Shown piece after piece: positions 1-10,501 of a stretch of 64,000 bases of DNA. The DNA is from Casuarina equisetifolia (taxonomy: Eukaryota; Streptophyta; Magnoliopsida; Fagales; Casuarinaceae): contig CM052362.1 of assembly GCA_028551475.1 (NCBI GenBank), positions 13,315,521 through 13,379,520 of the forward strand, written 5' to 3'. Below the pieces are notes generated by a model. The model worked only from the letters and a program-made list of their open reading frames with translations. It was not told where the DNA came from and searched no databases. Each line of letters opens with the position of its first letter. Positions within the stretch are counted from its first letter, which is position 1. Both the position numbers and the translations under genes were made by a program.

Positions 1-215
1 ATAACTCCTTATTGTAGCTTTTCTCTTACATAATAACAATCAACTTTAATATGCTTTGTGTGCTCATGGACAATCAAATTAACTGCTATTTTCTTTGCTA
101 CTTTATTATCACATAACAATAATGTTAAACGTCTTATGTGAAAACCAAAATCAATAAATAAGACAATGGTCCATATGATTTCACTTTTAGTTAATTGCAT
201 GGCTCAACACTACCT
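1..215 (-). mobile_element. Ty1/Copia RNase H fragment
   Basis: The reverse strand reads as the C-terminal RNase H part of a Copia polyprotein: a cold-spot LLCDN motif followed by a TKHIKVD stretch and a YYVREKL ending, the usual order in the family. The piece enters from the left edge, so the rest of the element may lie outside the window. No LTR or polypurine tract was recognised beside it. It is a broken fossil. Confidence 0.7.
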
Positions 216-1701
216 CAATTTATGATAATGAGATGGTAGATTGCTTTTTGGATTGCCAAAAGATCAATGAATCACCCAATATATTACATAACTTAATAGT
301 GAATCTCCTTATCATTGGACATGTGCTATAATTTAAGTCATTGAAAGTTGTAGCTTTAGATGAAAAAAGAAATGAAAGATCAAGACGGGCAACTCTTCAA
401 ATATATGATTACTTTCACTATTGCCTCCATGTAAGATTACTTAGGGTTGTGCATAAACTAACTAAGAAACTAAACCAAAAAGGTGATATCAAGTCTTGTG
501 AATGTAAGTAGATAAGTCTCCTAATGAGTTGCTAATAAATGGATGGATCTTCAAGGGATGGATCATTCACCTTTTCTTTTGAGCCAACACCATAATCTAT
601 ACTTGTGAACTTCTTATTCTACTCTATGGGAATGAACAATGGCTTAGAGTCTATCAATCTAACTTTAAAGATTAGCTCTAGTGTATATTTTTGCTAATTC
701 AAAAATATTCCCAATGGAGAATGAATAATCTCAAGGCCCAAAAGGAACTTCAATTGGCCCAAGTTCTTAAAGAAAAAGATGGAGTTAAGATACTATTCTA
801 GGTATGAGATAACAACATAAATAAGCAATAAAATAAAAGAATTTTCTCTAATTTTGGTGAATAACAAGTAGTCATAATATGAATGACGAGAACGACTAAG
901 TAGGGCTCCTAGCACTTAGGCCGCCTAGCCCACAGTACAAAGGCACCAGTGGAAGCAAGTGGAGTGGCATGGAGATTGATAGCGAGGGGTAGAGGGAAAA
1001 ATTGGGAATAACGAAAAAGTGGCGCCTAGGGTTTTAGTGAGGTAGAAAGTGGCAATTAAGGTAATTTTTGGGAAAGGTAAGGGCAAAATGGTAATTTTAA
1101 AATTGAGAAAAAAAATGAGGAGAAAAAAAGGAAATTTGCTCAATGAATTTGCAATTGATGGCAGAAAAAAAAATTATTTTCGTGCTAAGGTCTCAAGGGA
1201 AATATAGTGAGTGAGCAAATTGATTTTATAATTGTTGTCTTACAAGCTATTTAATATTGTGTCCACATGTATAGATTGAAGCCTAGTCTATGTATGGTAA
1301 CTATGATAATTATAAGGAATAATTTAGAATCTCTACTTAACACCTACATAATTACATGATCAATTGTAGTAACCTAAACATGGCAGCTTATCATACATTT
1401 AGCATGTTTTCTTTACTCACCTACTAATTAACTAGGACAACCCGTATTTGTCATCTTACATAAAGAAAGTCACTCCATTGTGGAACTAAGGGGGGACCAC
1501 CACCTTTTTATTTATTTATTTATTTGTTTAAAGTGTCATTCCTAACCAAAAAGAAAAAAAAATGTCATAGAGAATAAAGTTTGGACTTCTTAAGAAGTGA
1601 TGTATTATTTTTAATCTAATAAAGGAAGTCAATCATTCTTATCATTTGCCAAAGGTGACTCATTAACTAATGAGAGAGCCTTCTTCATTAACTAAAATGG
1701 G
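216..1701. other. AT-rich stretch without recognised gene
   Basis: The stretch is AT-rich with scattered short open frames. One 72-codon reverse-strand frame (925-1143) has no recognisable domain. I see no exon structure, LTR end or RNA gene. The part at about 890-1140 is somewhat richer in G and C than its surroundings, for no reason I can name. Confidence 0.4.
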
Positions 1702-1816
1702 TAGGAACCCTTAATAGCTTAGTAGTACTTGGAGAGATTTCCACACTAGTGGTCGGGATTCGAAACCCCTCTACCACAACAAAATCCCTGCCTCTCCCCA
1801 CTAATTAGAAAAATAA
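1702..1816 (+). mobile_element. tRNA-derived SINE-like element
   Basis: A box-A-like TAGCTTAGTAG (about 1715) is followed some 35 bases later by a box-B-like GGGATTCGAAACC (about 1756). The spacing fits an internal RNA polymerase III promoter of tRNA origin. A pyrimidine-rich CTGCCTCTCCCC tail and an A-rich end follow. The two halves do not fold as a complete tRNA with an acceptor stem, so a SINE is more likely than a tRNA gene. Ends are approximate and no clear target duplication was found. Confidence 0.5.
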
Positions 1817-2940
1817 ACTAAAATAGTTAACCATCTCTTTTTTTACTTTCCAAAAATTTGTCTTTAGTTTTTTGATTTTTTATTTAACATATATATGTTT
1901 TTTGCTGAAAAAGTTTATGTATGTATGGTTACCACATGATGAGTCTAATAAGAATCGTTCATAACTTAGGCAATAGATTGACAAACGAATATGTTGCATC
2001 TAGACTGAAACCTAGAAAATTAATTACTGAATACTTCATGACTAAATCTAGTCAGTTTGAATGTCTCAAATCTCAAATTTCAAAAAGAAAAAAGTTTTCG
2101 ACAAAGTTTTCAACTTCAAGTGTGTGTATCTTTGAACAAGGTTATGCGAAAATATATGAAATTTGAGTTCATTAGATGACCATAACTTATTCAAAAGAAG
2201 AAACTTTATTTTTGTTGTGTAAGAAGACCATCAGATCCATTCCCCTCTCAGCTTTCCACGTGCCTTTGACCATCGTTGCTTAAATTACCTTAAATATCCA
2301 TGGTTATGCCTCTTCTAGCCCTCCTACCTCCGCTTTAAGAACTGGATTTTCATTTACGGATGTAGATCATACCAACTTACTTTGAACATTTAATAGCCTG
2401 CCGTCACCATCATTGAACATCATCATCATCAATGCCTACTTCAGTAGCTCTTCTTATTCAACTGCCACCTATGTTGTCTCCCATTTATTTCTCTTTATGA
2501 CCTTCACCTTCCATATCAGTTAAAGAATCTTTATCCTTTTAACTTAGGTTGCAAAATTGTCACGACCCTGGGTAGGATCGTTAAAACCCAAAGAAACACA
2601 GATGAGATAAAATATCAAACTATATTGAAACTTAAACAGGATCACAACTTCATGAAAAAAGTGATATGTAACTTATTAAGAAGGTCAAGTCAAGATTTTA
2701 ATCTTCAATAAGCATTCTCTTGTCTGTTCCCCTAATTCTTTATTTATAGTCTAATTTTTAGTCTAATATAATTAAGCTTTAGATTTTCAAAATAATTAGG
2801 TTTTAAAGTCCTAAATTAATTGAGCTTTGTATATTTTTCAAAATTATTCAATTTTTTAATTAAAACAATCTAAAAATATAACAAAATGAGATTAAATATC
2901 TTATTTAGCATACCCTAAGCATACCCTAGCCTGATAAAAA
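1817..2940. other. AT-rich stretch without recognised gene
   Basis: An 81-codon + frame (1921-2166) has no recognisable domain and a composition typical of random AT-rich DNA. The rest shows no coding, RNA or repeat signal that I can name. Confidence 0.4.
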
Positions 2941-3750
2941 CCATCCGTCCCTTAAGTAACCTATTCTTCTGGCCTTCGAGCTAAGAATCTTTTGATGAGC
3001 TTTTGATAGTCGATACGCAACTGCGCTGATCCCTTCTCGACCAATAGATTCGGCACTCCCCGTGAGGGAGTGCCGAATTGAATGAAACCCCAACTCAAAT
3101 GGTTTCCGGAAGCTGTTCCCTCATTCCTGTATAACTGGACCAGTGTCATATGGTAAGCGATAAGATAAATATAGAACGCGATGAAACCCCAACTCAAATG
3201 GTTCCCGGAAGCTGTTCCCTCATTCCTGTATGACTGGACCAGTGCCATATGGTAAGCGATAAGATAAATATAGAACGCGATCTCTCAATCTAGACCCCTT
3301 TTTCTTCAAGGTCAAAAAGCACACTAGCGTGTCACAATGTACCCACGATGGCGTCCACTACAAGGCAAACCAGAAGTACCGATTTGCACGTTCCCAAGTC
3401 CTCGAGAGGGTCTATTGCAAAGCCAACTTCTAAGGAGTGGTATCTCTCCATACCGCTTAAAATGTATATGTACAAAGTAAATAAAAGGGTTGCCCAAAAG
3501 TCGAGCAGCACCGTGGGCAGTACGATGAAGAGGGTGGCTGTAGCGAGGTCATTGGAAACTTCCACAGTTTGGGGTGTGAGCTGAAACCACGCTCCTTTCT
3601 CTGAAACACCTTCCTGGACTTGGAACAGTCCTTGCCGACCAGCACCTAGCTGTCTACTCCCATAGGTCCAATGCGTATTGACAGGCACCCTTTGTTCCCA
3701 ACAAACTATATGCCTACCCATGGTGTTTCGCTTGTTTTGAGTTCCTTATC
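2941..3750. other. Higher-GC patch, possible organelle-derived insertion
   Basis: Composition changes sharply here: about 800 bases much richer in G and C than the flanks. Long reverse-strand frames (2961-3248, 95 codons; 3332-3721, 129 codons) cross it. The second has a hydrophobic stretch around residues 62-86 that could be one membrane segment. The texture resembles intergenic plant mitochondrial DNA, which is known to move to the nucleus, but I recognise no specific mitochondrial gene. The organelle origin is inference; a foreign or captured gene fragment is the alternative. Confidence 0.35.
3082..3279. repeat. Two-copy 99-bp tandem repeat
   Basis: Two head-to-tail copies, 3082-3180 and 3181-3279, each start ATGAAACCCCAACTC and end ATATAGAACGCG. 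They differ at only a few positions. The unit is 33 codons long, so the reverse-strand frame across it repeats the same peptide twice without losing phase. Confidence 0.85.
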
Positions 3751-3823
3751 AGCTTAGGCGTCTAGTTCTGTGACGAAGATCTCGGACTCTAAGTGTTGTT
3801 TTGCACCAATGCTGGTTCGATTC

Positions 3824-4602
3824 TGATGCGTTTCTTATGGTGGGCTTGAGTGAGCTCAGGTTAAGAAAATAACTAGCAATTGTTTTTTTTCTTTTTGGGT
3901 TTGTTTTTTTTTTTTGTTTTTTTTTGAAAAAAATGAGTATTTGATAAGGAGAAAGGGATAAAAATGAAAAATACAAAGAACAACAACAAAAGATAAATGT
4001 TAATAAGCTCTAAGACGTAAAGGCAATACCACTAATAAAGAAGATGCTACACCACCAATGCTTGGCAAGAATTAGATAAAGGATACAAAAGTTGATCACA
4101 CAACTTAGGGGTATTTATTTTTTTGAAAGAACAAGTTTACTTACAACTGAAACAATGCTTCCTTTGAATAGTTAGTTAAACCTAACCCTATAAGAATCTT
4201 GGTAAATTAGGAATTCTTAAAACCTAATTCTAGAAAGATCTTGACAAATCAAGAATCCTTAAAATTAAGAAAGTCTTAACAAATCTAGATTCTAACAAAT
4301 AAGAAAATTCTAAACAAATTAGAGATCTGATAAGTATAGAAAACTAGATAAATTTAGAATCTAAACAATAAAGGAAAACCAAACAAAAGGAAATATTCTC
4401 AAACAATAAAGAAAACTTAAGAAATTAAGGACTCAACAACTATTTAGGAAACCCCTCGTATTAAAGATTGTAGAAATGCTACAAAATATTCTTGGGCTAC
4501 TTCTTCAACCTTGACCTTTTTGGACCCATTGGATTACATTGTGGACTCTCAATTCTTTAATGTTGGAACTCATAATATTGGGCCTTAAGTGCATCCACAT
4601 CA
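3824..4602 (-). repeat. 3' LTR of the minus-strand element (779 bp)
   Basis: On the reverse strand the LTR opens TGATGTGGATGCACTTAAGG and closes AAGAAACGCATCA, so TGATG and CATCA form the inverted ends. It lies next to a purine-rich AAGAAGGGGAGAT. It shares most of its length with LTRs at 6362-7043, 7999-8719, 17216-17978 and 50694-51453. Confidence 0.8.
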
Positions 4603-4656
4603 ATCTCCCCTTCTTGACAAAGATTTGTCCTCAAATTTTGATTACTGTTTTAGGTT

Positions 4657-5130
4657 TTATTGCTCTATGAATCTACAATCCAAGTCTGGTGGTCTACCCA
4701 AGTGTGTTAGTTCACAAATCAATGGCAAACTATTATGCTGCTTGGATGGAAGTTTATAACCTGAGCAACAATATGATCCAAACAAGTAATTGAAGTTATG
4801 GAATGTTTTAGTGGCACCTTCATCAATAGCATTGAAAAGTCTTGGTGATTGTTGTTGACATGTTGTCTTCTTATGATTTGACAATACAAACCCATAAAGG
4901 AAACCATTGTTCATGCTTAGTGCCTTTAAATTCTTCAACTCTTGGATGAAACTTTGTGGTTCTTCTAACATAATTTCTTCTATTGCCTTGTTTGGTAATA
5001 TCTCGTGCTTCGGTAGATCTGGAATTTTTAGATCTATCTCCTTTTTAAGCATCACATCTTGCTCTGGAGGATCCAAGCACTTTGGATATGCATCCATGGT
5101 TGTTGATGCCTCAATTTCCAAAAGATTCAA
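4657..5130 (-). CDS. Second ORF of the gag-bearing LTR element, unknown function
   Basis: A 157-codon reverse-strand frame lies between the gag-type frame and the 3' LTR. It is rich in acidic and proline residues at the start and has scattered cysteines at the end (for example NNGFLYGF and GSYCCSGYKLPSKQH). I do not recognise a domain. A degraded relative lies in the same relative position of the neighbouring element at about 7430-7940, sharing the LYGFVL, NLFGS and CKLPFKQH-like segments and the STHLG motif near the end. Sharing between two copies shows that it belongs to the element and was not picked up by chance. Whether it was ever translated is unknown. Treat it as a fossil frame. Confidence 0.45.
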   Translation of the reverse strand: MNLLEIEASTTMDAYPKCLDPPEQDVMLKKEIDLKIPDLPKHEILPNKAIEEIMLEEPQSFIQELKNLKALSMNNGFLYGFVLSNHKKTTCQQQSPRLFNAIDEGATKTFHNFNYLFGSYCCSGYKLPSKQHNSLPLICELTHLGRPPDLDCRFIEQ

Positions 5131-5384
5131 ACTTTCTAGGTACCTTTTTCTCTGCCAACACCACTAGCTTTAGTAGATCCAAATCTTTTGGTTTTACTTT
5201 TATTGACTTTGTTTCTTTTACTTAAATAACTTCTATGGCTTTCTTCAATGAAGCTTCTCTCCCATACTACCTTTCTATCCATATTATCATAGTCTTCTTT
5301 GTAATAATTGTAGTTTTTTTGCTGTTGGTACCTGGAATATGTTAAAGCATAATCTTTTTCTTGGTTTCATCGTGGGTCTTAGCT

Positions 5385-5686
5385 TCAGCATTTATTCATC
5401 TTGCACAAATCAACCTGGCCTTGGTTGAAATCTTTGGGCAACAAGCGCCTTTTGAGCAGCCTCTTTAGTTTCTCCCATAAATGAACCTTCTCCTTTCTAT
5501 CTTGAACTCTTTGTTCCTTAACATTCTCCCACCACAAAGAAGCAAATTCATTGAGATGAAAAACAACAACGTTATATTCCTTCTGATCATCGTATGCTTG
5601 GAACTTAAACACCTATTCAATACAATATAGCCAATCAACAAAATCATTGGGATCAATAGTACCTTTGAATTATGGGATCTCGACAA
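5385..5686 (-). CDS. Gypsy-type gag (retrotransposon gag domain) fragment
   Basis: The reverse strand carries FKFQAYDDQKEYNV, then ASLWWENVKEQR and a long basic stretch. These are hallmarks of the Ty3/Gypsy-type capsid domain (Retrotrans_gag), especially the A-S-L-W-W core. The same core appears in the 50.7-kb copy at about 51900-51960. It lies directly inside the primer-binding site of the element at 3824-5997, as gag should. It is a fossil in broken frames. Confidence 0.7.
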
Positions 5687-5997
5687 GTAAGCTACATTTA
5701 TTGTTCAGCTTCCTTTTCTGCTCTCTATCATCTTGGTTGCCCTAGGTGCCATCGCAAAAGGCTTGCAACTTTTTGAGGACATCAGAAAGTTATACCTTTA
5801 CCTCGCCTAACTCAAGTAATAACATTCTATTTCTAACTTCCCATGGTGGAATTGACGAAGAATGGCCACTATGGTGAGATGAAAAATTGTTACTCAAATT
5901 AATCATCTTGAGGAGAGCTCACTCAAAAGAATAACCTAGGCTCTAATTACCACTTGATGCATTTCTTATGGTGGGCTTGAGTGATCTCAACTTGAGG

Positions 5998-6361
5998 ATT
6001 ATTTGGTTCAAGCCTTACTTGAACTTTCTTGAATTCGGTTTTTCATTTGGTAGTGGTCAAACTGTGTGATGGAAGAGCTTGTTGAATTTGATTCTTACAA
6101 ATCTAAGAATTGTTTTACATCTGTGGTAGTTTTTGGTAAAAGAAATTAAAAAAAAAAGTCTAAAAATATCTTCTTGAAGTATACTAGCAAATAGGTTTCT
6201 ATTAAATCTAACATGGAAAATATAATAGTCTATAACAATAATTGATAAAGAAACAAACTTCTTTACCAAATGTTTTATGATTTTAAGTTGAATATATGTT
6301 ATTTTCTACAATTTTTTTTTACATAATATCAAAATTTAAGTTTTTCTTTAACACCTTTAAT
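5998..6361. other. Spacer between two related LTR elements
   Basis: AT-rich. No LTR, coding or RNA signal was recognised. A 70-codon reverse frame (6057-6269) looks like chance. Confidence 0.35.
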
Positions 6362-8719
6362 AACGTGCTTAAGTTTGATACCTAAGTTTATAAGCATTAC
6401 ATGTTTTTGTACCCAAGTTTGAAATCCACATGACAAAGGGGATGATCTAATGGTCCAAAAAGCTTAAGCTTGGAAGGCATCCCAAAGATTTTCTAAGAAT
6501 TTTGATTTGTTTAGGATTTCTTTTATTATTCTTTAAGGTTTTCTTTAAATTTAGTCCTTAATTTTCTAGGATTTCTTTAATGTTAAAGATTATTTCTTTA
6601 TTTAGGTTTCCTTAATTGTCGAGATCCTTTATTTTTTTTTAGATTTTCTTAATTACAGGAATCTCTAATTTGTATAAGATTTTCTTAATTTTTAAGATCT
6701 CTAATTTGTTAGGATCCTTATGATTATGTTTAGTTCCCTATTTAAAAGCAACATAATTTCAATTATAGGTAGTCTTGTTTTCCACAAAGAAATAGAAACC
6801 CTTAATTGTTTTCAACTTTTGCTTCATTTATTTGATTTTTACCCAAAATTAGTAGTGGAGCACCTCTTTGATTAGTGGCACTGCCGTTACATCTCATAGT
6901 CTACCTTGGTAGTATTTTATTGTTGTCTTTTTCTTTCTTCCTACCTAAACACAACCTTCATCACAAGAAAAAAACCCAAAAAAACAACAACCTTTTTATA
7001 ACCCATACAAAGCTTACTCAAGCCCACCACTAGATTTGCATCAAGTGGTATCAAAGTGTAGGTTGATGAGGAGCTATATTTCAATATAGGGAACACACTT
7101 TACATTCTCCTTCATATTGTTCTCCATGTGAGGAAGCATGTAGGATGCTCATAGATGTGGGCAAGATGAAGGATCAAGTCCGTGAGGTTGTTCAAGACCT
7201 ATGCTACAACCAAAAATAAGATTGTGCTTTAACATATTCCAAGTACCAACAAAAGCACCAACATAATCACCATGAGGAAGATTATGATATGTGGATAGAA
7301 AAAATGGTATGGGAGAGAAGTCTCACCAAAGAAAGATATAGAGATAGTTCAAATATGAGAAAGAGGGTATGATGGGAAAAAAAAATTGGATCTACCAAAG
7401 CTTACAATTTTGGCAAAGGAGGTAGACCTAAAAAGTTTAGATCTTCTAGAGATTGAGGCATCAACAACTATGAATGCAAATCCAAAAAGTTGGGATCCTC
7501 AAAAGTTTGATGTGCTACCTAAAAAGAAAATAGATCCAAGAAGTTTAGATCTTTTCAAAGCTTGAGATGTTACCAAACAAGGCAATAAAACAAATTCTTT
7601 TAGAAGAAATACAAGGTTTCATCCAAGTGTTGAAGAATTCAGGAGCACTGTGCAATGTGAATAGTAGTTTACTTTATGGGTTTGTATTGTTAAATCCTAA
7701 GAAGACGATGTGTCAACAACCATAACCAAGATTTTTCAGTAATATGGATGAATAGGTTGTTGAATCATTTCATACCAACAATAACTTGTTTGGATCAAAC
7801 TATCACTCAGGTTGCAAACTTCCATTTAAACAACATGGTTGTCTAGTGTTGATTTATGAATCAACACACTTGGGTCCCCTGCCAAAGTTAGAGCTTGATC
7901 CAAGTGCAAGAACTTGGATTATGGATCTATAAAATGATAAAGCTCAGAGCAACAATCAAGATTTAAGGATAAATCTTCTTCAAGAAGGAAGATCGACGTG
8001 AATGCACTCAAGGCCTAATATTACAAGTTCTTCCATCAAAGTGTTGAGAGTTCACAATATAATCCAATGGTCCAAGAAGCCTAAGCTTGGAGGGCATCCA
8101 TAGATTTTCTAGGAATTTTGATTTGTTTAAAATTTTCTTTATTATTCTCTAGGGTTTTCTTTAAGATATTGGTCCTTAATTTTCTAAGGTTTCTTTAATA
8201 TTAGAAATTGTTTCCTGGTTTAGGTTTCCTTAATCATCGAGATCCCTAATTTGTTTAAAATTTCTTTAATTTTCAGGATCTTTGATTTGTCTCAAATTTT
8301 CTTAATTTTTAAGATATCTAATTTGTTGGGATCCTTAAGGTTAAGGTTTAGTTCCTTATTTAAAGGGAGTATCATTTCAATTGTAGGTAAACTTGTTTTC
8401 TACAAAGAAAGAAAAACCCTTAGTTGTTTTCAACTTTTACTTCCTTCATTCAATTTTGGCCTAAAATTGGTGGTAGAATGCCTCCTTACTAGTGACGCTA
8501 CCTTTACAACTTGGAGTTTATTTTGGAAATATTTTATTTTCATCCTTTTCTTTCTATCTATCCAAATACATCCTTTTTCATGAAAAAGAAAGCCCAAAAA
8601 ACCAAAAAAAAAGAAAACTTTTTTCATAACCATATACAAAGCTCGCTCAAATTGGCCATTAAAACTTTTTTCATAACCATATACAAAGCTTGCTTAAACC
8701 CGCCATTGGATTCTTATCA
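6362..8719 (+). mobile_element. Non-autonomous LTR element with both LTRs (plus strand)
   Basis: The 5' LTR (about 6362-7043; clear similarity starts near 6425) is followed by TGGTATCAAAG (7046), a primer-binding site of initiator-Met tRNA type. About 950 bases of internal DNA follow, then a purine-rich AAGAAGGAAGATC and the 3' LTR (7999-8719). The internal part lacks any pol domain, but at 7430-7940 it carries a degraded relative of the second frame of the 3824-5997 element. Gag is not clearly visible. Both LTRs belong to the TGATG...CATCA family. They differ at many positions, so the insertion is old. It is a broken fossil. Confidence 0.75.
7999..8719 (+). repeat. 3' LTR with an internal terminal duplication
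   Basis: This LTR begins TGAATGCACTCAAGG and ends TTCTTATCA. Near its 3' end a segment of about 46 bases (ACTTTTTTCATAACCATATA through the AGCTYGCT core) occurs twice in tandem at roughly 8618-8710. The other LTRs of the family show it once. Confidence 0.75.
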
Positions 8720-10245
8720 AATTCTGTGATCAAGTCAAAGGTCTTGTGATGCTCATTCAACTATTAATGCATTCTAAGATCTATGTAGTCTAAGATGTTC
8801 ATAAGTTCTTCAAACTCAAGCAACTATTCTAACAAATTCCATTCAAACATTTCATGATGACTTACCAAACATTTTAAAATGACCTATATTTGTATGCAAT
8901 AGCTATGGATGATCTAAAAGAATTAGTTTATACTTATAAACATGTGCTGATTTGTTAATCATTTATTTAAATTAAGATAATGAAATGTAATTACGATTGA
9001 TTTGTTGACTTCTCCTATTATGTTAAATTAAAGTGACAAATATATCCAAAGTTTAACTTAAAAACTATTTTATGAGTTGTAGAAATAAATTTATATTTAA
9101 ATATTATGTAATAATAATTAATTTTCAAGATAGAACTTTTGTCCTTAATATTTTTTTGTATACTGAATATACCTGAAGGGCTTAAAATTAAATGGGAGTT
9201 AGAATGGATTAACATGAGATTTGTTATGATGTAAATAAATCCAAAATCAAACCTAAAAGCTAGTTAATTAATTAACAAAATAAATTTATATTAAGCATTA
9301 TCTAATGCTTGTTTTTTTCTAGTGTGGGACTTTTGCCTCTTAATAAAATTAATTTCAAATAATTCTTTAGTAAAGTTTATAAATTGAAGTATCTAGATCT
9401 ATTCTCTTTCTTCAACCTTATCTTTTCAGATTTTTCAAACTATTTATTTTTCAATATACACTTGATTTCTCAAAATAAAACAATGATTAATCACTAAGAT
9501 ATAACATGTAAGTTTTTGTTTATCATGATATAACCCTTAACATATAATGAACATTTACAAGAATCTTGGAACTCTAATTGTCAAACTTCTTTTAACATCA
9601 CTCAAGTTCTTTCTTTTATGACCACAATTAGGAGAATATATATATAGTTTAAATCAAAACAGAAGCTTATAAATAATTGGACCTTCACTTTGGTTTTCCA
9701 AGTATTACATCCATGTAAGTCCAAGGGAGCCTAGTTTCCGTTAGGCTGATCAACTATGCTAACTGTGTCCCTTGTGACCTCATTCTTTCTTTATTTCTTC
9801 TTATTTTTTATTTGATATGTATTTTTTTTTAAAACAACTTGTGGTTGCCCATCTATCAATTAGGTCAATGTTATAGTTTCAATTATGGGGTCATAGAAGA
9901 GATTTATCTAAATCTTTTTTTAACGGCAATTAAGCTTTAAGGATCTCAAATTCTAGCTTAAACCAAAACACCTATATTTCAAAAATTCCAAAACTATAGT
10001 AATGTTTGCTTGAATTTTAGCTAGTTGAATCTATTATCATTTTGATTGATGCATGGCTTATACCATTTAAAATTGAATGAAAAGAAAAGGAGATGCATAT
10101 CTTTGAATTAGATAGAAATGCATTAGATAGGAAAAAAAATATTGTTTTCCAACAATAAAATTCTATTAGATTTCATTTCACAAATTGAGAATTTTTTACT
10201 CTGATGAGATTTAAATTACATATAAAATTTTTGAAATATTGAGAT
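8720..10245. other. AT-rich stretch with degenerate direct repeats
   Basis: No gene recognised. Two loosely similar segments at about 9030-9160 and 9225-9350 share AAATAAATTTATAT and GACTTTTG cores, an old direct duplication. Otherwise it is featureless AT-rich DNA. Confidence 0.4.
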
Positions 10246-10501
10246 TGTTGAAGATTGATGGAGTTCCTATATTGTAGGATACTCAATATATTTTTCCTAT
10301 ATTTTAGAATACTAGAGTTTCTTTGTATAAGCTTTAATTTTGTTTATATATAGCCTTGTAGGTTAAAATGTTGATAAATATAGCCGCGCACCAAGAGTTC
10401 TTTTCTCTACGGCTTTGTCTTCTTTTGTAACTAGTTTTTGTTTTGTTTAATCAATAAACAAGTTTTTCTTCCAAATGTACAAGAGTTCATCAAATTCTTC
10501 A
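10246..10501 (+). repeat. Copia 5' LTR (256 bp)
   Basis: It starts TGTTGAAGATTGATGG and ends AAATTCTTCA, directly followed by TGGTATCAAGAGC at 10502. It contains an AATAAA-like stretch near its end. No partner LTR was found in the window. Confidence 0.75.

Larger units (their letters stand above)
3824..5997 (-). mobile_element. Gag-bearing non-autonomous LTR element (minus strand)
   Basis: On the reverse strand this element runs from a 5' LTR scrap (5955-5997) through a primer-binding site (around 5940-5952, TGGTAAT then AGAGCC), a gag-type frame (5385-5686), a second frame of unknown function (4657-5130), a purine-rich tract (about 4603-4616) and a full 3' LTR (3824-4602). No protease, reverse transcriptase or integrase is recognisable in the 1.35 kb between the LTRs. 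This is the layout of a non-autonomous gag-carrying LTR element (TR-GAG or LARD type), probably mobilised by a Gypsy relative. It is broken, with the 5' LTR mostly missing. Related copies lie at 6.4-8.7 kb and 50.7-52.0 kb, and a solo LTR at 17.2 kb. Confidence 0.75.

Noticed and set aside
3332-3721. 129-codon reverse frame as a host gene
   Set aside because: It has a hydrophobic stretch but no recognised family, no intron signals, and lies in a patch that looks transferred. Kept only as part of that patch.
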